From Syntrophomonadaceae bacterium (GTDB lineage Bacteria > Bacillota > Ch66 > Ch109), in the NCBI GenBank assembly GCA_012512295.1, contig JAAZDI010000200.1:1-11201 (forward strand): DNA of 11,201 nucleotides, in the 5' to 3' direction. The first letter of the stretch is position 1, and every line of letters begins with the position of its first letter. Shown here in pieces: positions 6,440-11,201 of the stretch. Made by a program: the position numbers and the translations under genes. A model generated the notes under the pieces. That model was not told where the DNA came from. It saw nothing but the letters and a program-made list of their open reading frames with translations, and ran no database searches.

Positions 6440-7525
6440 TTACCTCAACTGTCTCTTAGCCTGATTATGTTCGTCAAGCGTGCGGGAAAAAACGTGTGAG
6501 CCATCGGGTTTAGCCACATAGTAATAATAATCATGAACTGCTGGATTTAGCACCGCCTCAATCGAACTCATCCCAGGACTGGCAATTGGCCCCGGCGGTA
6601 ATCCCAGGTTACGATAGGTGTTATATGGTGATTCAACCTCCAGATCCTGGTAATAAATACGGTCACGATGCTGTCCAAGGGCGTATTGAATTGTCGCATC
6701 AACCTGCAGAGGCATATTAATGCGCAAACGATTAAAAAGCACGCCAGCAATGATCGGTCTTTCTTCCGCTAGTCGTGCCTCTTTTTCCACAAGCGAAGCC
6801 AAGGTGACCAACTCCAGGACGCTAAGTCCCTGTAATGCGGCCTTTTGCCTGATATCTGGATTCACATTGCGTTCGAAACACTTGAGCATCATCTCGACAA
6901 TCTCTAATTCCGTCATTCCCTTAGTAATATTATAGGTAGCCGGGAATAAAAAACCTTCCAAGCGGTTTTCACCAGGCAGTGAATCTTGGAGAAAATCGAA
7001 GGTAAATTGGCTTTCCCGAATTACCTTCCGGAACCTCTCCTGATCTATCAGGCCTTTTTCCAGCAAGACGCTTTCTATCTGAGCCAGAGTATAACCCTCG
7101 GGAATAGTAACCTTAGTATAGTTAACTACACCCTGGCACAATTCCTGAACTATCTCCTGGGTACTCATGGTGTTAGATAAATTATATTCACCGGCTTTTA
7201 AACTGCGGTCAGACCTACTATAACGTAAATAAATAAGAAAAGCAGTCGGATTTCGGATAAGCCCTTCCTGATATAACGCTTGAGCAATCTGACTGGACGA
7301 CGTATTTGGCAATATTTGAAAAGACTTGGTTATTGGTGCTTGCTCGGTGCCAATTGGCTGCCAATAATATCGAAGAAGAAATAAAGAGCCCAGTAGACAC
7401 AACAGGGTTAGCAGCATCAGCTTGGCCAATATGCCTCTATTAAACAATCGTTTATTGCTTGGATTAACATCAGTACCTAGAGGAGTTATTTCTTTTATTT
7501 TACGTTGGTCAGCAGGATTTGACAT
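6440..7525 (-). CDS. mltG: endolytic murein transglycosylase MltG
   Basis: 361 residues from ATG 7525. A cytoplasmic N-terminus of about 30 residues is followed by one membrane helix (about 32-54) and an extracytoplasmic YceG domain. Family landmarks are IPEGYT (142-147), EGFLFPATY (190-198), LASLVEKEA (243-251) with the catalytic Glu at 247, LQVDATIQYALG (273-284) and SPYNTYRNLGLPPGPIASPG (299-318). MltG cleaves nascent glycan strands near the membrane and so sets glycan chain length; it works with the elongation and division machinery. I prefer ATG 7525 (GGGGA 6 bases upstream) over TTG 7573, because a TATAAT -10 at 7574-7579 would place the transcript start downstream of that TTG. It heads the block with the U32 and DUF4911 genes; the 113-base gap to U32 shows no gene. 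Confidence 0.93.
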   Translation of the reverse strand: MSNPADQRKIKEITPLGTDVNPSNKRLFNRGILAKLMLLTLLCLLGSLFLLRYYWQPIGTEQAPITKSFQILPNTSSSQIAQALYQEGLIRNPTAFLIYLRYSRSDRSLKAGEYNLSNTMSTQEIVQELCQGVVNYTKVTIPEGYTLAQIESVLLEKGLIDQERFRKVIRESQFTFDFLQDSLPGENRLEGFLFPATYNITKGMTELEIVEMMLKCFERNVNPDIRQKAALQGLSVLELVTLASLVEKEARLAEERPIIAGVLFNRLRINMPLQVDATIQYALGQHRDRIYYQDLEVESPYNTYRNLGLPPGPIASPGMSSIEAVLNPAVHDYYYYVAKPDGSHVFSRTLDEHNQAKRQLR

Positions 7526-7573
7526 ATCTTTTCCCCATAGTATTGTTTGTTCGACCCTTACAACGATAACCAA

Positions 7574-7603
7574 ATTATACTACTCCGCCTTAGGATGATG
7601 CAA
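7574..7603 (-). promoter_or_regulatory. sigma-A-like promoter before mltG
   Basis: On the minus strand, TATAAT (7579-7574) is a perfect -10; a weak -35, TTGCAT (7603-7598), lies 18 bases upstream and matches only its first three positions. A transcript would begin near 7567, about 42 bases before ATG 7525. Confidence 0.5.
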
Positions 7604-7694
7604 CCACACTCATGGTATTAAAAAATGGCACAGTTATGTTTTTTATTTTAATGATAGAAGTGTCGTCTTTTGTAGGTCGTCTTTAGATTCAAAT

Positions 7695-7741
7695 AAAAAA
7701 GCAGAGAATTGACACAGCAAACAGTATCAATTCTCTGCTTT
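7695..7741 (-). terminator. intrinsic terminator after amphi-Trp gene
   Basis: GCAGAGAATTGA (7701-7712) pairs with TCAATTCTCTGC (7727-7738), extended by AAA/TTT to 15 bp, with a 14-base loop. Read on the minus strand, the stem is followed by TTTTTTATTT, a good U tract. It lies about 50 bases past the stop of the amphi-Trp gene and insulates the mltG promoter region. Confidence 0.8.
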
Positions 7742-7788
7742 CCACCATTTAACGCATTTTATTTGTTTTTGTTAGTTAATATTCTAAC

Positions 7789-8040
7789 TTACTCTTCTTC
7801 TTCCTCTTCTACGTCTTCCGGTTCAACCCATGAGGGGTTTGGCCAGGTTACTTTAAGGGCAAGAACATATTCTTCATCATCATAGTCATACTTAATCTTG
7901 TATTCGAGTTCAGTATCTTTGGGAAGCCTTAGAGTCTTGCCTTCGATATTTAGACCGCCGGAATTCAAACTCTTCCACACTTCTTGCATAAACCTCAGAA
8001 ACTCCGACCTTGAGCCAACATATTCCTCAACGTAGGCCAT
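7789..8040 (-). CDS. amphi-Trp domain protein
   Basis: 83 residues from ATG 8040. The pattern is an amphipathic helix (GSRSEFLRFMQEVWKSLNSGG, 9-29), a short strand with KTLRLP (35-40), paired strands LEYKIKYDYDDEEYVLALKVTW (45-66), and a very acidic tail ending in six Glu. Trp 22, 66 and 71 fit the amphi-Trp domain family, which is small and of unknown biochemical role. The start at 8040 has GGAGGG 6 bases upstream; the longer ATG 8073 would fall at the predicted transcript start. A sigma-K-like motif upstream (8082-8109) and the divergent coat kinase genes suggest expression in the mother cell during spore formation (inference). A terminator follows. Confidence 0.8.
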   Translation of the reverse strand: MAYVEEYVGSRSEFLRFMQEVWKSLNSGGLNIEGKTLRLPKDTELEYKIKYDYDDEEYVLALKVTWPNPSWVEPEDVEEEEEE

Positions 8041-8081
8041 CAAAATCCCTCCACTTAAGATTTGTAGTTTCAATCCTGATT

Positions 8082-8109
8082 TAATGTATGATTTATCTCT
8101 AAAAAGTGT
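8082..8109 (-). promoter_or_regulatory. sigma-K-like promoter before amphi-Trp gene
   Basis: On the minus strand, AC (8109-8108), 17 bases, then CATACATTA (8090-8082), which fits the sigma-K pattern AC-N16/17-CATAnnnTA. CATACATT would also suit a sigma-E -10, but no sigma-E -35 is visible. Predicted leader about 35 bases. Confidence 0.5.
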
Positions 8110-8247
8110 GCAAATCTATTCGGGTAAAACGCCGGCATGATAGACATTTATATTTTTAACCTTTAATGGGTTATTGCTTGGAGAATCAATGTTTTTCAAG
8201 CAGCTATCAGGCGCCGATCTTTAGCCACAAAATTCTGTTTTGGTTAC

Positions 8248-8275
8248 ACCATCCAGATAAACTGTTCATAGGATA
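8248..8275 (+). promoter_or_regulatory. sigma-K-like promoter before coat kinase pair
   Basis: AC (8248-8249), 17 bases, CATAGGATA (8267-8275). It sits about 35 bases before GTG 8310, so a transcript from it would exclude the upstream in-frame ATG at 8166. Confidence 0.5.
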
Positions 8276-8309
8276 TAAGAGTAAATCACTAGTTATAGGA
8301 GGATCGCAA

Positions 8310-9299
8310 GTGACTTCAGCTTTACTTGATCTTGCTTCTTCTGTGCTTCAGGAGTATGGCAAAAGACCTGACCAAGTTAGTCTAATCCAAAGCGGTGGTA
8401 TTAAGACGGTTTGGAAAATACAGGCCAAAGGCGAAACCTTTTGCCTTAAAAGGCTTCGTCATAACAAAGAGCGGGCGATGTTCTCAATCTATGCCCAAAA
8501 ACACATGGCTGCTCAAGGTGCCAAAGTTCCCCAGATCTTTCCTAGCCTCAATAATGAAGACTACGTTGAGTATCAGGGTTATCTTTTTGTCCTTTATGAA
8601 TGGATAGAAGGGCGCAACTTGACTTTGTCCCGTGATCTGCCATGCGCACTGGAGGGATTAGCCCAATTTCACCTAGACTCTGCTGGTTATGTTCCACCCC
8701 CAAATTGTCGAGTTTCTTCTAAACTTGGTCGACAGGGTCATTATTATGCATCAGTCATCAAACGTTTTAGTGAATGGGAAAAAACAGCGCAAAGCAACCG
8801 ACAGAATCCCTTGTGCCAAGCATTTTTAAAAGAAGTACCCGAGATGTCCAGACTTGGTTTAGAATGCATTGATCTATTGGAAAAGTCTGCTTACCCCTCT
8901 TGGGTCGAAGAAATTAAGCAGCGGGGTAACCTGTGTCATCAGGACTACGGTGATGGAAATGCGATCCTTACACCGAAAGGAGTATATGTTCTGGACCTGG
9001 ATGGGGTTACTTTTGATCTACCTAGTCGTGACTTACGCAAAGTCATTATTAAAATGATGTCCAACCGTAACAACTGGGATCTAAAGCTGCTGAAAGATAT
9101 GCTGCACTGGTACGAAAAAGTAAACCCGTTGAATGAAGGTAAACGCCGGGTATTATATATTGATTTACTGTTCCCCCATGAATTGCATGATACGGCAAAA
9201 AACTATTTCAAGAAAAACAAATCCATAAACGCTAGTGCCATAACTAAGGCATGTGCCTTAGTGCGAAAAAAAAGCGATATACTGTCAGGGTTAATTTAA
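8310..9299 (+). CDS. CotS-family spore coat kinase-like protein (first of pair)
   Basis: 329 residues from GTG 8310, chosen because AGGAGG (8297-8302) lies 7 bases upstream; the in-frame ATG 8166 lacks a ribosome site and precedes the predicted promoter. The fold is aminoglycoside-phosphotransferase/protein-kinase-like, as in CotS, CotI and YtaA. An N-lobe with SGGIKTVWKIQ and CLKRL (Lys about 47, ATP contact) is followed by the hinge VLYEWIEGR, the catalytic loop LCHQDYGDGN (Asp 212, Asn 217) and the metal-binding LDLDGVTFDLPSRDL (Asp 229/231). CotS is a B. subtilis inner-coat protein, and some members phosphorylate coat proteins (CotH is a different fold). All catalytic residues are present, so activity is plausible; the substrate is unknown. 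The second kinase gene begins 17 bases after the stop, so the two form one operon. Confidence 0.88.
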   Translation: MTSALLDLASSVLQEYGKRPDQVSLIQSGGIKTVWKIQAKGETFCLKRLRHNKERAMFSIYAQKHMAAQGAKVPQIFPSLNNEDYVEYQGYLFVLYEWIEGRNLTLSRDLPCALEGLAQFHLDSAGYVPPPNCRVSSKLGRQGHYYASVIKRFSEWEKTAQSNRQNPLCQAFLKEVPEMSRLGLECIDLLEKSAYPSWVEEIKQRGNLCHQDYGDGNAILTPKGVYVLDLDGVTFDLPSRDLRKVIIKMMSNRNNWDLKLLKDMLHWYEKVNPLNEGKRRVLYIDLLFPHELHDTAKNYFKKNKSINASAITKACALVRKKSDILSGLI

Positions 9300-9316
9300 G
9301 AGTGGGTGATACAATC

Positions 9317-10339
9317 ATGAGTTCATCAGATACCAAAAGGCCAAAGATCTTAACTAATGTGTTGGGGCAGTACAACTTAGCGGAAGCCCAAATAATCGAA
9401 TTAAGAGACAAAGGAAAAAAAACAGTCTGGCAAATAAATAGTAATGGTAAAAAAATGGTCTTAAAGAAAATGCCTACTTCTGTTACTCGAACCGAATTTA
9501 TCGTCGAGGCCACAGAGTTCCTGCTCAACAACAATGTCAGGGTTCCCAAGATAATCAAAAATAATAACCAGGAAAAATTTGTAGTTGTTGGTAATGACGC
9601 CTATATCTTAATGAATTGGATTGACGGTAAGCAACCGGATTATCAACGCCATCTGGAAGGCATCTTATCATCAATGGCCTTATTCCATCGAGGGTCTCGG
9701 GGTTTCATCCCAAATGTAGAAGCTAATCGGCGAACTCATCTCGGCACTTGGCTGAAGAGTTATCAACAAAAGAAAAACCATTTACTAGCCTATGCTGAAC
9801 AGGCCAATAAGGAAAAAGAAAAAGATGCATTTACCGAACTATTCTTACAGCACCTCAAACTGGCTGTGCAAAGAATTGATCAAGCGATTGAATTACTTGA
9901 GAAATCGGACTATGAAGAATGGGTTAAAGACGTGGATCAGAATGGTTCGCTGTGTCACCAGGACTTTACCCCCAAAAATCTTCGTCTAGATTCGAAAGGA
10001 GATATTACTGTCTTTGATCTTGATTCAATAACCGTTGACCTCCCCGCTCGCGATTTAAGAAAAATATTCAACAAGGTCTTAAAAAAAGACGGAACCGGCA
10101 AAGAACGGTTAATCAAGCGGATGGTAGATGCATATCAAGCTTGCAATCCGCTTACCAGCAGTCAATGGAAAGTCGTGGTGGCGGATCTCCTATTTCCGCA
10201 CCTATTTTTTGGTATTGTCGATAAGTATTATCGCCACCGAGCTCCTGATTGGGATTTCGGAAAGCATCTGAAAACACTCAAGCAGGCAATTCGCACTGAA
10301 GAATATAAAGAGACAATAGGCTTACCGAAGCTAATGTAG
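9317..10339 (+). CDS. CotS-family spore coat kinase-like protein (second of pair)
   Basis: 340 residues from ATG 9317. It has the same layout as its neighbour: KKTVWQI and VLKKM (Lys 50 or 51), the hinge ILMNWIDGK, the catalytic loop LCHQDFTPKN (His 214, Asp 216, Asn 221), VFDLDSITVDLPARDLRK (Asp 234/236), and a C-terminal NPLTSSQWKVVVADLLFPH matching the neighbour's NPLNEGKRRVLYIDLLFPH. The two are diverged paralogues, probably from an old tandem duplication. The start is supported by GGGTGAT 6 bases upstream; in-frame GTG 9302 is possible but has a poorer site. The family is found in the spore coat of bacilli and clostridia. It is co-transcribed with the first kinase gene and followed by cotE. 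Confidence 0.88.
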   Translation: MSSSDTKRPKILTNVLGQYNLAEAQIIELRDKGKKTVWQINSNGKKMVLKKMPTSVTRTEFIVEATEFLLNNNVRVPKIIKNNNQEKFVVVGNDAYILMNWIDGKQPDYQRHLEGILSSMALFHRGSRGFIPNVEANRRTHLGTWLKSYQQKKNHLLAYAEQANKEKEKDAFTELFLQHLKLAVQRIDQAIELLEKSDYEEWVKDVDQNGSLCHQDFTPKNLRLDSKGDITVFDLDSITVDLPARDLRKIFNKVLKKDGTGKERLIKRMVDAYQACNPLTSSQWKVVVADLLFPHLFFGIVDKYYRHRAPDWDFGKHLKTLKQAIRTEEYKETIGLPKLM

Positions 10340-10356
10340 ATGCCACCGGTTTAGAC

Positions 10357-10384
10357 ACATCCTTAATGCATCGAACATAATATA
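10357..10384 (+). promoter_or_regulatory. sigma-K-like promoter before cotE
   Basis: AC (10357-10358), 17 bases, CATAATATA (10376-10384), the same spacing as before the coat kinase and amphi-Trp genes. It leaves a leader of about 110 bases before cotE. B. subtilis cotE is known to have both sigma-E and sigma-K promoters; I could not identify a sigma-E site here. Confidence 0.45.
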
Positions 10385-10487
10385 TATCAGCCGTATAACA
10401 AAAGTGTTCACTGAGTTGCAAATTGCTGATGAGCGTGATTATTGTGAATTGCTTTTCGAGTTTACTGCTTTTCAAGTCAGTACTATC

Positions 10488-10494
10488 AAGGAGG
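10488..10494 (+). promoter_or_regulatory. strong ribosome site for cotE
   Basis: AAGGAGG lies 10 bases before ATG 10505, fixing the cotE start. Confidence 0.75.
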
Positions 10495-10504
10495 GTTTGT
10501 TGTT

Positions 10505-11032
10505 ATGCGTTCCATTGGAGGAACAAAACTTAAATCAAGTCTGAAACCATATAGAGAAATCATCACCAAAGCGACCTGTGGCGATGCCAAAAAAGTGTTT
10601 CGAGTTAGCCAACTAATTCCCGTCCCAGAGGGACATCACCCCACCCAAATACTGGGGGCAACCATTACGAAACTTCAGCTAGCAACCGAAACCAACCTCA
10701 GTGACACAATGTATAAACCAGAACCGGGTATTCAAATTGGCGGCTCATTTGAAATACATGTCTGGTACGCCCATAAGAATGGTAAAGCCACTGAAATAGT
10801 CAGACAAATCGTCCAATTTACAGAAACTATCCCAGTAACAGATTTCGATCAAAATATCTTAAATCTACTAGACGCGAAAGTCGAAGTGATGAAGAGTCCA
10901 GAATGTCTGGAGACCTCTATAATGAAAGAGAATAAAATTAAGGTCGAAGTAGAAATTGGAGTATACGTTGAAATAGTTGGGGAGACCAAAGTCGCGGTCT
11001 ATACTTATCAATCCGATGAGGATGATGATTAA
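10505..11032 (+). CDS. cotE: outer spore coat morphogenetic protein CotE
   Basis: 175 residues, close to the 181 of B. subtilis CotE. Landmarks shared with CotE are YREIITKA (16-23), PTQILGATIT (46-55) at the place of PSSILGGWV, GSFEIHVWYA (80-89), where B. subtilis has a YDINVWYS stretch, SPECLETSI (131-139; QPNCLEVTI in Bacillus), VEIVGETKVAV (155-165), and an acidic C-terminal tail (SDEDDD) shorter than in Bacillus. CotE assembles in the mother cell on the SpoIVA/SafA layer and directs outer-coat proteins; its C-terminal region binds clients. The shortened tail may mean a simpler outer coat. The N-terminus carries about ten extra residues before the conserved YREII. Adjacent CotS-type kinases support a coat locus, and a strong terminator follows. 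Confidence 0.92.
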   Translation: MRSIGGTKLKSSLKPYREIITKATCGDAKKVFRVSQLIPVPEGHHPTQILGATITKLQLATETNLSDTMYKPEPGIQIGGSFEIHVWYAHKNGKATEIVRQIVQFTETIPVTDFDQNILNLLDAKVEVMKSPECLETSIMKENKIKVEVEIGVYVEIVGETKVAVYTYQSDEDDD

Positions 11033-11050
11033 GGGATAGTGCGACATAAT

Positions 11051-11076
11051 GGACAGGGGACAGATTAACTGTCCCT
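11051..11076. repeat. REP-like palindrome after cotE
   Basis: GGGACAG (11057-11063) and CTGTCCC (11069-11075) enclose ATTAA, preceded by another GGACAG. This is a second member of the GGGGACAG repeat seen at 4956-4993 and has the hairpin form typical of REP elements mobilised by Y1 transposases. Confidence 0.55.
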
Positions 11077-11091
11077 CAGACTGTTGACAAA

Positions 11092-11138
11092 GCCCACTTT
11101 CAAAGCTTCGCCAGAGGATGAAAGTGGGCGTTTGTTTT
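11092..11138 (+). terminator. intrinsic terminator of cotE
   Basis: GCCCACTTTCA (11092-11102) pairs perfectly with TGAAAGTGGGC (11119-11129) around a 16-base loop, followed by GTTTGTTTT. It lies about 60 bases after the cotE stop. Confidence 0.8.
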
Positions 11139-11194
11139 GGATGTTATCAAGTTACAATCTCAAAAAAGGCCTGTTAAACCTTTTGAGGGGAATT

Positions 11195-11201
11195 ATGCTG
11201 G
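11195..11201 (+). CDS. start of a further gene, cut by window edge
   Basis: GAGGGG (11185-11190) lies 4 bases before ATG 11195, and only ATG-CTG-G is visible. In many Firmicutes mutS lies near cotE, but nothing here identifies the gene. Confidence 0.3.

Noticed and set aside
8166..8309. N-terminal extension of the first coat kinase from ATG 8166
   Set aside because: No ribosome site; it would run across the sigma-K-like promoter, and the family begins near GTG 8310, which has a strong site.
9244..9558. 104-codon minus-strand frame inside the kinase genes
   Set aside because: Antisense shadow of two well-supported coat kinase genes.
1..11201. CRISPR arrays, tRNA or rRNA genes, transposases, prophage genes
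   Set aside because: None seen: no spaced direct repeats of CRISPR type, no cloverleaf or rRNA sequence recognised, and no transposase or phage protein among the reading frames.

Overview
The window looks like chromosomal DNA of an endospore-forming, probably anaerobic, member of the Firmicutes, most likely from the Desulfotomaculum/Peptococcaceae/Syntrophomonas side of the phylum. The reasons are a spore coat morphogenetic protein (CotE), two tandem CotS-type coat kinases, mother-cell (sigma-K-like) promoter motifs, strong AAGGAGG-type ribosome sites, an mltG / U32 peptidase / DUF4911 block, and a small gene that appears to use selenocysteine. The genus is inference.

Left part (1-3271): the 3' part of a coiled-coil repeat protein whose reading frame runs off the left edge; a 400-base spacer with a hairpin; a 444-residue protein with three C-terminal membrane segments and no recognised family; and, on the minus strand, a very short ferritin-like two-helix protein preceded by a cluster of inverted repeats.

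Middle (3272-4691): a cysteine-rich 221-residue protein of unknown function on the minus strand faces a divergent small gene at 4216-4416. That gene has an in-frame TGA exactly where the ScdA_N (DUF542) domain of Fe-S repair proteins has the second cysteine of its CCGG motif. The frame continues with normal family sequence after the TGA, and a stem-loop lies at the distance expected of a bacterial SECIS element. This is the most notable item: a free-standing ScdA_N-type selenoprotein that ordinary gene calling misses.

Right of centre (4692-7573), all minus strand: mltG (septal/peptidoglycan transglycosylase), a U32 peptidase-family protein related to tRNA-hydroxylating TrhP, and a DUF4911 protein. 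They form one block, with a sigma-A-like -10 before mltG and a REP-like repeat between the last two.

Right part (7789-11201): an amphi-Trp domain protein on the minus strand diverges from two tandem CotS-family kinases, followed by cotE with a good terminator. The amphi-Trp gene, the kinase pair and cotE each carry an AC-17 nt-CATAnnnTA motif upstream, so they may be switched on together in the mother cell late in sporulation. A ribosome site and ATG at the right edge begin another gene.
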